This document shows positions 25,001 to 38,070 of a stretch of 64,000 nt of DNA, one piece after another. This stretch comes from Halichondria panicea. Its lineage: Eukaryota > Porifera > Demospongiae > Suberitida > Halichondriidae. The position numbers were made by a program, and so were the translations under genes. Numbering within the stretch: position 1 is the stretch's first letter; every line of letters begins with the position of its first letter. The notes below the pieces were generated by a model, which searched no databases, was not told the DNA's origin, and saw only the letters and a list, made by a program, of their open reading frames with translations. Location of the stretch: contig NC_087388.1 in NCBI RefSeq assembly GCF_963675165.1, positions 5,213,047 to 5,277,046 on the forward strand, read 5' to 3'.

Positions 25001-25580
25001 ACTCAGCTCCAAAAAAGTAGTCAGGCCAAAACCTAATGGTCTTCATTATTGAAAATTGAATAATGGTTTCCTCCCAGAGGAGGTACGACATCCGCGTGTC
25101 ATCCGCATGTCTTTAACACACACATTCCTTAGGTCAAAGTTCGGAATGTGCGTGTTAAAGACATGCGGATGACACGCGGATGTCGTACCTCCTCTGGTTT
25201 CCTCCTGGTAATGGTCCGTCAATATTGTAATTGGTAGTTAACCTGTAAAATTTACCTTGACTCTAAACTTGCTTGCTACGGCCTTGATTTTGGGCAACTA
25301 ATTATTCTTACCATGTTTATTTATACCTCATGCAGTCTGAAATTTGATTAAGAACCTTATAATTATAGTCTCATTTGTATAATTATATGGTTGTTGACTT
25401 ACAGCTACTGCAAGTATAAATAATCGAAACCAAAGAAAAGGGCAACATCAAGTCAACCTGATTGAAGTAACAGATTGTTTTAATGTAGAGTTGAAAGAAG
25501 GTGAACATAATTGTGAAGAAATTGCAGAGGTTCCAAAAAAGAACAATATCTCTGGTCAAATTGATGTGAACATTAATTAA
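22036..25580 (+). pseudogene. 5'-truncated duplicate of the NIDO-AMOP-VWD-EGF transmembrane gene
   Basis: Homology to the 39040-44355 copy starts abruptly at 22036, inside an EGF exon, so NIDO, AMOP and VWD are missing. Exons: 22036-22094, 22142-22271, 22591-22710 (EGF), 22776-22896 (EGF), 23475-~23592 ([17 protein letters not shown]), 23659-23802 (EGF, DIDECW), 23888-23985, 24052-24161, 24225-24372 (SEA-like), ~24445-24655 (linker and TM), ~25404-25580 (tail ending QIDVNIN). Three EGF exons here have no plus-strand counterpart in the other copy: two are deleted there and one is inverted. Damage: a stop near 22208 (GATGTATAGG), a one-base loss before the TM near 24500, and an extra A making TAA in the tail near 25420. 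The intron after 24161 uses a GC donor. It is convergent with gene B. Confidence 0.8.
25075..25196. mobile_element. 122-bp palindromic MITE, 9-bp target duplication, only in the left duplicate
   Basis: CAGAGGAGGTACGACATCCG pairs with its inverse over about 54 bases around a 14-base loop. The flanks are GTTTCCTCC on both sides (25066-25074 and 25197-25205). The right duplicate has one GTTTCCTCT near 44008, so insertion came after the segmental duplication. The near-perfect arms also point to recent origin. Confidence 0.9.
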
Positions 25581-26111
25581 TAGGCTAAAAATTGCTCATT
25601 TTCAGTAATATGCGACTGATGGAAAACATGCATAATTATTAATTAATTATTTTCGTTCTGTTACAGTACATAGTATTAGACTACTATAATCTTATAGCTG
25701 CCTCATAATTATACCTGTGGACAATTATATATTAGACTCTACTCTTTTTATAATATTCTCTCACTCTCACTGCAGCTATTAATGACATTGACTATTTGTG
25801 CATATATAATTATAATTATTGACCTTTCTATGGACCGATCTATTCTCAGACTTGAGCAGCTGCCACACACACACAGACACACACACAAACACACTACCGT
25901 ATACCTCGCTTGCGCATGCGCACCGAGGCATAATAAACACAACAATGTGCTCTTTTTGTACAGTTCTTTGATTTACTAAAACTGTCATACTCATGTTAAG
26001 GCAGTGCTTGGTAGCTAGGCCTTGGTGGAATTTGCTATAGCATATTTTTAGGAAAAAATAGGCACAAACAAATGTTTCAAAGCAAAAGACTGTCTGCATA
26101 ATTATAATTAT

Positions 26112-26204
26112 GGAGTCCACTTGCAGTCCTGGGCGATTGACTGATCTGGAATGACTGTGAGCTGCTCCTTGCAGCAGAAACACTGTTAAGAGAATATAGC
26201 CCAT
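26112..26204 (-). pseudogene. Relic first exon (signal peptide) of another kinase-family gene
   Basis: A short stretch encodes MGYILLTVFLLQGAAHSHSR, followed by GLQVDS. It matches the start of exon 1 in genes A-C ([17 protein letters not shown]) on the same strand, but lies 3' of gene B with no other Sema sequence beside it. I read it as what is left of a deleted member of the array. It is too short to be a gene. Confidence 0.7.
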
Positions 26205-26729
26205 TCAATGATGACTCATAGATTGATTATAGTCTAGCCTTGAATTTGAAAGACATTAATTGCTGTGGGAGATTGTAGATCTATCTCCAGAAATGAGCTC
26301 AAACATTCATTATCCATAGAATACGAAATATTTAACTATACGCGCATGCATGTGTAGTTTATAGGAACATTTACACCAACAAAAGTACGTACTGATTGAT
26401 TGCTGTTGATTGATACGATATCTGTTTGTCTATATTATACTGACATAATTATGCTTGTTATTTTGAAACACTTACATCACTACAATTATACATGTACTCG
26501 AACAATCACACAAATATATGGTAGACATTAAAAGGAAAACAACGATTGCAGTAAAAACAGAATATAAGCTACGCGATAACAGGTATTATGTTGTAAATAA
26601 GTAAATTGTACCAAAATTCACAATATGCAGCTGGAGTTGTATTACAGTTATAATTAATTAATTAACTGTTACTATAATACTGTACATGCAGAGGACGGCC
26701 ATTACCTCATAATTAATTTTATTGCATAG

Positions 26730-29700
26730 TTATAAATTGTATGTTGCTCCGCTGTTCTTAATTGTTAGAGGATAACTTGACGGAGGGTCGACATAGCGAT
26801 GAGCGTCTTCATGATCAGTAAGTACGGGTTCATCGTCACATTCTGCAGTAAAAATGAACTATTGCATGGGTCCAAATATTAGATGATGACACAATAATGA
26901 CATGTTTACACGTACTATATAAGACTCCGGTTTAATGATACTTATGCATGGGCATATCATACAGCTACTATAGTATATATATAGCGGTACTCTGAAACAG
27001 AAAACGTACAGTATTTTTTGCTACATAGTGCTACTGTACAAGTAACATGTATTAATAGTAAGACCTACAACAAAACAAGGGTCAAACTAATACCTTAGTA
27101 CTATAATACAACCATTACAAGACCGAGCATTAAAGCTAATTTTATACACTTACTGAGCTGCTCTGTTTCTTGAATGGTATTCAGTAGCACCATACCGAGC
27201 TCAGTGTAGCCAGAAATGGATGTCAGTAGCCTCTCCACAGTGGTGGACAATTGTAAGAAGGTTGGCCTCTCCTTTGAATCTTTCTTCCAACACCGACGCA
27301 TCAATTCAGAGCTTTGAGGATAAGGGGATGTACAGTTGGGCCAAAACAATACTAAAACCCCCAATTAAGGAGAATGCAGCCAGTTCTAGTCTATCTGCAG
27401 GCCCCCACAACCAACAACAAAGCACAAGGGGATTTGCTTAAATAATAGTATTTGCAACTGATACTAATCAACTCAGAGAGTACACTCACATCTCAGTGGC
27501 ACAGGCTGCATTGAGAGGTCTCTCTAGTCTCCGTCCTTCTCCTAGCAGCTTGATGAGGGAGTGTGGGCCCACGGCAGGGTAGGGAGTCCGTCCTGCATTG
27601 AAGATCTCCCACACAGTCACACCGTACGACCACTGGGCACATGGACAAGAAGGAACAATTAATATTGCTAGTTGCAATACCTGAGGGGTATTGTGACCTT
27701 AGGTCTACCATACTGCTCTGACTCACCACATCAGTTTTCTCTGTGAAGATAGCATCATTGAGACTCTCCAAGGCCATCCATTTGTAGGGCAGCTTCACAT
27801 TGGCTCGGTCGTTCTGTCTGAAGTAGCCACTAGCATAGACGTCCTCAGCCAGACCAAAGTCCCCCACCCTGATACCCCCTCCCGAGTCCAGCCTATTGTA
27901 ATGTACAAGATGAAACCACACTGAGACAATCATGTACACTAGTGATGCTGTTTACACTATCAATACCCATGGATACATAATTATAGTAATGACTCATCTA
28001 TAATATATTGGCTATATATGTATTCACAATGACTACTCGTACACACTGTCGATGGTCCACTCACATGCAGTTTCTGGCTGCAAGGTCGCGATGAACAAAC
28101 TTCTGCTCGGCCAAGTAGGCCATTCCTAGTGCTATCTGGCGACACATCTTTAGTAGCAGTTTCCTTACTTCCAGAATCTGTGTAGAAAATGGCAACATCT
28201 TCCTACAGAATCCCATGCACCAATGACCTATCTCCTAATGAGACTATATTATTATCACCATTATACAAAATAGTAAACTTAATGGTTCAAGACACACAAA
28301 AATTTGCAACAACGAAAATAACGTGCTGCATGTATATACACACATATAGACCTCTACCACACACCTGATCAATCTCACAGTCTTCGTCCAACTCAAGGCT
28401 GCTCCTTTCTTTTTTGAGATAGCTAATGAGGCTGCCGTTGGCCATATATGGCATCACTATGGCAACACCGGGGCCAGCATCGAGACACACCCCAATCAGG
28501 GACATGACGTGAGGATGGTCAAAGTCTTGCATCTTGTTCACCTCACACACCATGCTCTGAACATCCGACAACGAGAACAGACCTGTAGGGTAGACAATGA
28601 TTAACTAACTCTGGACCAGAGGAGGTTCAACAATTCGTTCAATGTTGCATGTTATATAATTGCAGAAATGGTAATCTCTACAGGGGGCAGGAAATTTGAA
28701 TTACCCATAATTATTATTAATACACAGATAATTAGTGCATGGCTGACAGCAGACTAAGTGTATCAAGCTATGACACAATGTTAACCTTTTAGTGTCTTCA
28801 CGGCCACCCCCTGCATAGGAACTTTGTTCCAGTCTGTCAGGATTCCCTTATACACAACGCCAAATTCACCTGTATAGTGACATTCCATAAATTAATTGTA
28901 ATGCACATCTTTCTTTACCTTGTCCTATTGCAGTACTAGAGAGCTTCAATATGGAGGCTGGTATTTTGAATGAGTCTGGGATGGACTCGGCAATCTCAAC
29001 AAGTTCTGATTCTGTATAATTATAAGTCAGTGAATATAGTATAGACTGCATGCATGGATGTATAAAAATCATAGAAACTTACTAACAAGTGCAGTATTGC
29101 CATCCACAGGTAATATTTCCTCCTGTGTTCTCCTGTAACATAATTGGACAGCTGGACTATAAGTATTATACAGTATAACGGGTATATTTCGAGGGTATAA
29201 ACTTTCGCAGAATGACCCATTAGAAACAGTTGATCACTGCTACTATGCTATAGCGATTTAATTTTCGCGGAATAGCAGCCTTTCTGCAGCATGCATTGAT
29301 AAATTCGTGGGTAAAAATGTTTGTGGTAGATGTTTGATCAGCGAAAACCACGAACATTTATACCCTCAAAATATTCCCGCTATACGGTAATTACCTATTA
29401 GCCACGAGCTCCATCATCTGTTCATGCATAGCAATAGACACGGTCTTCCTTCGTGAGTTCAGACAAAAACAGACAAAAATGATCAGTACTACACACACTA
29501 CCACTACAGCCCCCCCCAAAACACTCGGGATTATGACCTCCAGGGGAACTGTCGCTTCAAGAACTTCCACCGTAGGAACCTCCACCACAAGAACTATGTA
29601 GGTCAGTCGCTGGTCTAATACTTGAGCGATGTTGCTTCCAACGGTCACCTAAATAGCACAGTAACACAGTTAAGTTATATAGTTTTACTCAACTCGTATA

Positions 29701-32700
29701 ATAGCCGGGTTTTCCTCTTCTGGGGTCTCCAAGGGGGCGGTGCAGATAAATTCGCTCCCTCTTGAATTACTGGGTGTCTTGACACATTCCTCCCCTCCCA
29801 CGGTCACTTGTATCTCACTGGTCTCCACTGAGTCGAGATTATCACCCTGGATACACACACGGTAACAGTATGGTCAGTATTACAGGATAAAACGTATACC
29901 ACAATGCGTATGAGAGTCGCTGTACCACTGGTGACCTCTTGCGAACCCTCAAGCCGAAAATTGGAGGGATCTGATTGGACGCTGATGGGAAGGCTTGCGT
30001 GTGTGGTGAGTGGGACATCATCAAACATCAGGGCATAGTCCAATGGGGTCAGTGAGGTTGTTGTTAGATTAGGAGTTGAGCATGTGATGGTGGTATTGTC
30101 CACAATACTGCAGGTGCTCCTCTGTAGGAGAATAAGTACATTATGTAATACCGTCATGACATAATAACAATTTTCCTGGAATGATGCTCAGTCCCCCAAA
30201 AAATTGTATTTTTAAATATTTACGATACATATTTTTGACAGGTGGAACTTATTGCTCTCTGTAAAATGCTCACTGCAAAAATTTTATTCACAAAAAAGTC
30301 GAAAATTACATGGTGTTGTTCGGTAGTTGCTGGAGGAGCCCCCATCGGCTGGTAGACCTCCAACACAGGCTGTTGTATCACGTCCAAGTTCACTCCAGTA
30401 AAGGTCAGTGTGATGCCTCCACTAGGAATGGTGTTGCTAGGAAACACGGCAGTCACATTAGGGTTGTTACGATAACTGAAGACCACTCCTGGATTGCTGA
30501 CTCTGGCAGCATCAATGGACACCACCACCAATGCAGCGGAGGTGAGGTTTCCTGCTGAGATCCTGCAACGAATCTCTTGAGACTCGATAGATCTGCAGGG
30601 AAAAGTTTGAGCACCAGCTATTTAATAGTCACCTACGATGAGGAAATATATACAGCTATTTAATATCGCCTTGCACTTACAATATATTGCAGACGTAGTT
30701 TGATCCGTTGATTTCCAGAGAGACTCTAGTATCCTCCTGATTCCCCACGTTCAGTCCAGTTCCATTTACAACCACTTTGGTTCCCCCGGCCATTGGTCCA
30801 AAGGTCGGAGTTACACTGTTGACAGTAGGATCCACTGCAGTGAAGGAGCCAGCGTGTACAATGGCTATTCTAGAGCCAATGGTCAGAGAGAATTCTTTAG
30901 ACCCTTCTGTTACAAAATTAGTGGTCTGACAGACAAACTGCTGCCATGGTATGTAACCAGTGACGAGGGGAGTGCAGGCCACGCCTCCTAATGTAAGAGT
31001 GGAGTTCTGGATATCAGCAAAGGTTACTCCGAGGTCAGTGCCCATCACAGTGATTGTTGTACCACCCTCAACTGGTCCTATGTATGTGTATAGGTTTACT
31101 TAGCTGCAATGTATAAAATAGTCAGTCAGAAAATACACTACATAATAGTTAGACACTGTTTAGGAAATTTCTACATGATTTAGAAGCCCAAAGGGCTGGT
31201 TGTAGTATCCCGAACGCAGTGAGGGTTCTACTAGCCCTGAGGACTTCTAAATCATGTGGAAACTTCCTAAACAGTGTCTAAGCATTTTAGATCATAGCAA
31301 CCATGAGTATTTAGCCAATCAGATTTGAATGTTCTTATCTAATCTTTGCTACATGATTTTCTAAGTGAAGTACATGATTTTCTATTGAAGTACATGATTT
31401 TCTAAATTGGATAGAACATTTCCTCTAACCAATCAGATTGCAGTATTTATGACAAACATGATCTAATTTGATTTATATCCCGTTGCTACGTTGTTGCCAA
31501 GTGCAATATGCAGCATAATGCACTGCTGAAAGTCATAATGCACTGACCGCAAAGTCATAATGCACTAACCACAAAACGCCCCTCTGGCAATTAGACAGAC
31601 AATTAAATTAAAATTAAATTAATACGCATGAGAAATAACAAGTATCAAAGTATGTCCAGCCATGCAGGAATGAATGTTCAGCACTGCTGGAGTTTCTTCT
31701 TGCAACCATGCAGGTTTTAAAATTGTCCAAGATTCATTTTGTGGAAGATTCTGTGTTCCTAGATCGACCTAGTCCTCGACCTCGTAATGCATGTCAATTC
31801 TGCTTCACCGTAGCACTAGAAGTGGCTCTTTTTGCTGGGGGCATGAGCAGTTTTGCAGCAGTGTAGAAGCGAGCTTTCTTGGCTTGGTTATGAGGCCGAG
31901 CGTAGACCAGCAGCTAATACATGTATTCACTGAGTAGTGGGGTGGGGCTGTTCTTTGCAGCAGTAAGTGGGGCGGGGCTGTTTTGCAGCACCAGAAGTGG
32001 GGTGGGGCTGTTTTGCAGATTTCAGTTGGAACTCCAACAATTTTGTGTCAAGCCATTCGTCGGTCATGCCAATCTTATACACTGCAGATACTGGCGTCTA
32101 GAAGAGAGAAGAGATGGAGCTGTGTCTAGAGTTGTCTTTGTCTTTTTTTTGTGCTGTTTATATTGTGTTACTAGGACAGTGTTATGTTGCTATGCCCTCG
32201 GGATATAAACTAGTTATAACACGTGCACTCGGGCTGCATGGCATATATTGCACTCAGCCCTCGGGGCTGGCGCCCTCGTGCTTCAGTGCAATATATTCCA
32301 TACATCCCTCGTGCCCGTGCCCGTATTATAACTATAACATACACTATAATCATGTGAGCAGAACATTGTATAATCTTTAATACTATAGTGACAAGAGAAG
32401 TTCTATTTCACCTAGATTTTACCTGACATTGGAATGAATGAGTTGATGACAGGGGCAGGACAATTGTCCCCCTCAGTAATGAAAGTATTAGAGCACTCTT
32501 GCCTCACCTCACAACTGCCCCCACACCACCCACATGCGAACTCTGAACCCATTCTGACTGCAATGCATTCCGAACATCCACTGGCCAAATCACGACAATC
32601 ATACAGCGTCACTGTGTGTGCGTGGGGGGAACAGAAATACCGCAAACACTATTATTATTTGTTACAATCTGGAAATGTTAATCCAAATGGTTGACAAAAT

Positions 32701-35700
32701 AATTATAATGGCACCTGAAATTTGTTGCATGGTGTTGTTCAGTATATGGTTGACGTCATTTCCCGTCCAGATTACCATAACAACCACAAGAGAACTGTCG
32801 ACTCCAACAGAAAGTGTGAGCTGTACACAGAAATCGTCCAGTATATACAAGTCAATCAGGCATGTGCACAAGTATGTACAGTAAAACATGCTCCATTAGA
32901 AAAGTAAACATCCTGCATAATAATTATTATTGTTAGCAACACTCACTTGTCCACTGCCCACTGTACACAGGATGGAGTTCTCGTTCTCATACTGAGCTGT
33001 CAGACTAACTCCATTCACAACACAATAGTACTCAAAGCCATCCGTCTAATGGAGAAAAACTATGGAACAATCAGATACATGTGTCATGTGACTCACGGCA
33101 GGTATGAGGTTCCTGGTGGCCAATCGAAGACCCTGGGCCACCCTTACTGGTTGAGTGTACCCACCAGAGGGGGGTATGTCCAACAAGGGGCACTCGGCAG
33201 CAAAGTTGTTGCCTCCAGACACCTGTACAGAGGATGTATAGAGTCACAAGTTACCGTGGTTATTGAGCTCACCTGTAGGAAGTGAGATGCATTTCTGCAA
33301 AGAGCCGATGTTCCACTGCACTTCTTGTTGAAGTTACACCATCCACACGGACTGTTCAGCCCCAGGCAATCCTTGCAGCTGTAGAATATATATAGGGAAG
33401 AGAGCCAGTTTTGAAAAACTAAAGCTATAGATCTATGATTAAAAATGAATAATCTGTCATGGGAGAGTTGATAATCATGTGTAGGTAGGTGTTTTGAAAC
33501 TGAATATAGCATACCTTTCCACTGCTGAGCACCTATAGATGGTGAGTGCTTGGTTGGTAATATCAAATGGCTCATTGAACAGGGAACTCTGAAAGCCCAG
33601 GTTGATGGTTGCAGTCACTCCTGAATAGTCAGGTACAAGTCCATCAATATCACAACTGAACACTGTTCCTGGAGTGACCTCAACAGCTGGTACTATGATT
33701 GGTGGGAAACGTTCTTCACTGTCTTCCAGATGACAGTAGAAGCTCTCTCCAGGCAGGAGATTAAGCAGGCCGGGAGAGGTTAAGGTCACCGTGAACTGTG
33801 AGGTCAGATTGTAATGTCAGACACAACTACACAAACCTTACCTCATTAGTAAGAATCGTAGGGTCAAGCGCAAGTTGTATAGGCTCCACAGTAGCAGCAG
33901 TAAAACAGTTTGTATTGTCTTGTGTCCATCTACTGGTGAGATTAGAGTTCTGACACTGCGTCTGACGGGAGCACTTGTTCTCCACCACACACCACCCACA
34001 CAGTGGGTTGAGGTCATTGGTACAACTGGTACAGTCTATACGCTGGGAACACTCCTCTATGGGTACTTGAAATACCTTGAGATGGGGGAATAATGGATAT
34101 GGTAGACCATACCAGCATTCACTCACTGAGTCTTGAGTGACTGCTGTGATGTAGTTCAGTCCCTCCTGCCATGACAAATGATATACCGGTACCATTACAT
34201 CATATCTCACTCGCTGACTGTAGAAATAGCTATAAATGCCCAGGGTCGACGTACCACTGACATCGTACTGTGGAGATAAACAAGGCCATTATTATACAAA
34301 TACGGGGGCGTTTCTAGAAATTGAAGTGGGGGATGTTCAAGGGTATACTGGTGAGCAACGGGACAGAAATGTTTTACTCCCACATTAATTAGATGACAGA
34401 GAGAAGTGTCACTGCAATACATTACCAACTGATGCGGACGCTCAATATATTGAGCGTGGTCATGACTTGTAACACGAGCCAATGTAGTTTGCATTATAGA
34501 ATTCGATAGAGCTGATCAGTTATGTTAGCCAAGCCCCCTGTTAGACATGCCACTGCACTACATGTGTATATAGCTGACTCAATCATGCAGCACTTACTCC
34601 TAATATCCAATGATAATCAGTTGCAACAAACACAAAGGAAAACCGCTCCACCTTCACAGCTACTGAAGCAAGAGGGACAAAGCTGTCTCCAAAATTGATA
34701 CGAACTGGTGCTATTAGGTCAATACCACCATTTGGGATGAGAAGGCCGACTGGACTGGGTGTGTCACATCTGTCCACAGTTATCTAGAAAAATGATTATG
34801 TTAGAAGTAGACCAGAATGCAATCTAACCTGAGGCTGCGACAGGGTAGAGCAGTTATCTGAGCCTGTTCTCCATGCTAAGCTAATTTCTTCTCCAACAGT
34901 GCGTGACACAATACAAGAGTCATATTTAGCGTCCATAGCTTCATTGACAGCAGTGATATTGACCACACAAATAGAGTTAGTAATGTCATAGCAAATAGTT
35001 ATCACAGCAGTGGGTCCAGATATCCCACTGAAGTCCTCCACTAGTGACACTCCACACACATGAGTCTCTTCAGTGATCGTTTGAATGCCACAATTGATTC
35101 CCAGTTCATACAAAGCAGTCACTCCACAGGTACTTGGGCCTCCACAATCAGGCATGCTGCACACACGTAATAGTCTTATAGCTTGTGCATTAGCAGGTTG
35201 ATAGTCGACGACAACATAGTAGGCAAATCTACCACTTACAAAACCACCAAATGCATAGAATTGTCGTCTAAAGTCACTAATTCCAAAAACCAGTTCATTG
35301 CGTGTACCAGACGGATTGTTGTTGGATGATCTATTGAAATCATCTCCGAATTGCTGCAGTACCATTCTCTGTCCTCCTGCAACAGTTAATACTGATTCTC
35401 CAGTGTAGAAAGTATCTCCTGATGTAAAGATAGCTGCTCCTAAATAGTTAGGATCTGCTATAGCATTACTAACATTCCTGATAGGACCAGTACTGAGGTT
35501 GCTTGCATTGTAGACAGAGCAAGAGCGATCCACTAAACATACCACCAACATCCCAGTAGAGCTCAGGGCCAGTCCTCTTTTAATGACATTAGCTCCTAGA
35601 TCAACTCTTGCTTCTTGCATTAGCTGAGCATTCAGTCTATACAGGTAGTTGTCTGCAGCAAGAAATGTTCTCCCAGTCGAGTCCACTTGCAGTCCTGGGA

Positions 35701-35821
35701 TATTAATAGGGATATCAAAGGAGAATGATTGAGATTGAGAATAAGCTGCTCCTTGCAGCAGAAACAGCCTGAGGGCAAAGAGTGCTACTATAAACATATC
35801 CTTTTCTTTAGCACTGAACAA
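26730..35821 (-). CDS. Gene B: plexin-ectodomain / Met-like receptor tyrosine kinase (24 exons, 1635 aa)
   Basis: Exons 5' to 3': 35821-34829, 34783-34598, 34267-34127, 34075-33842, 33795-33515, 33378-33273, 33222-33097, 33045-32947, 32820-32715, 32611-32423, 31077-30681, 30592-30310, 30121-29900, 29846-29694, 29648-29395, 29132-29083, 29011-28919, 28869-28786, 28582-28365, 28177-28065, 27892-27727, 27632-27490, 27311-27154, 26842-26730. They total 4908 nt in one frame with GT-AG borders throughout. A second Met at 35797 ([15 protein letters not shown]) fits the signal peptide better and aligns with the start of gene A, so it may be the true start. Domain order matches gene A: Sema, PSI-1/IPT/PSI-2/IPT/PSI-3, IPT array, TM, tyrosine kinase with [12 protein letters not shown] and DFG. 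The tail [23 protein letters not shown] is shorter than in A. AATAAA on the coding strand at 26723-26718 lies just past the stop. B is the closest paralogue of C. Confidence 0.92.
29169..29389. mobile_element. MITE of the CCGTATAGCGGG family (gene B intron 15)
   Basis: CAGTATAACGGGTATATTTCG opens and the inverse of CGTATAGCGGGAATATTTTG closes a palindromic element. The same element is in gene C, so it predates the duplication. Confidence 0.6.
31139..32338. mobile_element. ~1.2-kb insertion in gene B intron 10
   Basis: Intron 10 is 153 bases in gene C but 1345 bases in gene B. The extra sequence starts with a hairpin (31150-31280, TTAGACACTGTTTAGGAA against its inverse) and ends with a GC-richer block containing inverted CACTCGGG/CCCGTGCCCG motifs near 32230-32325. 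No coding signature was seen, and the element class is unknown. Confidence 0.6.
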
Positions 35822-35889
35822 TGAAGCTGCTCTTATTATACTAGATCTAGCATAGCCATTCTTATCATAGACTCTAGAGAATAATTATA

Positions 35890-35928
35890 CAGACTGTGAC
35901 AGCTCTAGACTAGAGCTGTCACAGTCTG
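35890..35928. promoter_or_regulatory. Perfect 19+1+19 palindrome upstream of gene B
   Basis: CAGACTGTGACAGCTCTAG, one base, then its exact inverse, ending about 70 bases upstream of the first Met codon of gene B. The equivalent in front of gene C (from 53737) has one mismatch. It could be a dimeric factor site, a transcript hairpin or a small MITE; regulation is inference only. Confidence 0.4.
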
Positions 35929-36061
35929 CAGAATTGTTCTACCCATGCACAGGAATGTCAGACAGTTCAAAGTAGCAGCCCCTCCCTCTTAATTTTATTT
36001 TGTGGCCAGTATAGTTATGCTTCAGTGCGCATGCGCAAGCAAGGTAGATCTATACAGTGCG

Positions 36062-38070
36062 TAGCCCTTGATCCCAGGCCGAGTTTTCGCTTTTATAAAC
36101 AGGCCTGGTACTAGTTATCTGCACATGCGTCAACCAATTAGCCCATGGCTATTAGTATATTCTCGTTCACTTTTGTGACATTTATAATCGTGTACTATCG
36201 TGTACAAAGTCAGTTCCCGTTTTATCATTATTTGAATGGCTCTTAGCTGAAGCTTCTCTCTTCTCTGAAGCTTAGAAAACATTATTCTGAAGACTGAACA
36301 ACAAGAGAAGAAGTATAAAGCTTTGCCAAGCTTGTTAAGGTCAGATATTTTTGTGTAGGCCCTATGCTATCAAGTCTTGCTCATGTTTGGCAAGATCTAG
36401 GTAGACTATAGTTTCATCATTAATATGGTGGATCAAGTGAAGAGTGTAAGCTATAGAACTTGGTGCTGCCATCATCAGCTCGTTGACAATGGCACTATAA
36501 CCTGTTCAATACGAGAAATTTAATATGTATATAGATATATCTACACGTATTTCGAATGTCTACTTCTCTGTACAGGAGCAATGGCTAATATCCAGCTATC
36601 CCAACAGTGCTCCTCTTGGCTATACTAACGGACGAGACTGGACAGTTTAAGGTAAGGGGGTTTAACCGTCTTTGTAATAATTATTGTCCTATACTCACAG
36701 GACTGGAGTATGACCTGCTCGTTCGAGCGTTGCTGGGTAGCTCAGAGGCATCAAGAGAATCTACGTTTTCTCAAGCAAGATTTAACTGAGTTACGAGTTG
36801 GCTAGAATCAGAGAAGTCCAGCAGCCTGCTAAATCTTTTTGAAACGTAATATGAAGACATTCAATCATCCTGAAGTTGCCCTGGGTCACTGTAATCGTGC
36901 TGCAGCACAACTGGCAACTCCCCAGGCACTTGTGAAGCAGCTAGCTCTCTATGTGCATATTTTGTGTACTCACTCTGTGCATTTTCATTTCTAAATATTT
37001 TTGCTGACCACAAATACAATGAAAATTTGACGCATGCGCAGACAACTACAGTACCCTAGGGGAAAATAAGCCCATCTTGAATAAACGCCCATCCCCTCTT
37101 TTGCCTCGAAGTTCTTGCACAAGGGTATTTTCACTCGATTATAATCAACTGAGAGCGGCCTGGAATCGAGGCTAATCATCCAGCTACTATTACTATCACG
37201 TGTCAGAACTGACGTCATACTTGTGGTGAAAATTTTTGCATAAGTGGTAGCTTTTAGAAAAGCTGGTTAGTGACAGAGTTAGTTATTCAGTCTCTTTGCT
37301 AGCTACATGTAGAACAGTCATGAGTTTCTCTATGTGATTTCGCTTGCCCTCAAAGATGTAGATGCAGGGAACAACTAGCCCTTTCACGGATCTCGGAACG
37401 ATGTCGATCCCCGGTGACTTTGCAGGTTATCTTACTGTTCCTTCTGTGGAGAAAGTACCAGAATGTACTGGATAGCTCTCTAGGAACATGACCGACGACT
37501 TGTCCACCTTTCCATGCTGCTACAGAATGGACATCAAAAACATTTCCATGGTCAGCAGTAACTTTGAGGTTCTCATTGATGTGTGCTGAAGAAGTAGAAC
37601 TGTCGGAGGATGAACCAGAAAGCAATGATGTCAACAAGATTGATTCGTTTTTTCAGAGGATGAAAGTGACACTGACTGACTACAATAATTATTTTGCCTA
37701 AACCCAACTTTATATAATATTAGCTTCATTGAGCTTCATTGTATTGTGTTAGCATTATTAATGGTATCATATATATAGACTGCACAAAAAAGATGTGTAT
37801 GGTAACTGCTATCAATGAAAAATGAAAAAAATTTTTTGCTGAGTTTGCACAAATTAAATCGCGGTTAAGCCGCGTTATTTCGAGGTTAAGGCGCGGTGGG
37901 TGTATATTCGAGTGAAAATTCGCCGTTCGCGAATAAACGCCCAGTCCCCTAAAAGGCCCAAAGTTGTTGCAGAAAAGAGTGGGCGTATTTTCACGACGGT
38001 ACGGTAGTACCAGGCCTAGTTATTCACCTAACCGTTATAAAAGCGAAAACTCGGCCTGGGATCGAGGCTA
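36062..38070. mobile_element. 2.0-kb DNA transposon upstream of gene B, 9-bp target duplication
   Basis: Termini TAGCC(C)TTGATCCCAGGCCG and the inverse of TAGCCTCGATCCCAGGCCG extend as about 32-bp inverted repeats ending TTTTCGCTTTTATAA. The flanks are TACAGTGCG (36053-36061 and 38071-38079). The sister segment upstream of gene C has a single TACGATGCG, the empty site. A minus-strand frame at 37637-37350 contains QVVGHVPRELSSTFWYFL..KVTG, a type of sequence I associate with uncharacterised invertebrate repeat-borne proteins. A further terminus-like motif (CGGCCTGGAATCGAGGCTA) at 37154-37172 suggests a nested relic. Confidence 0.86.
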
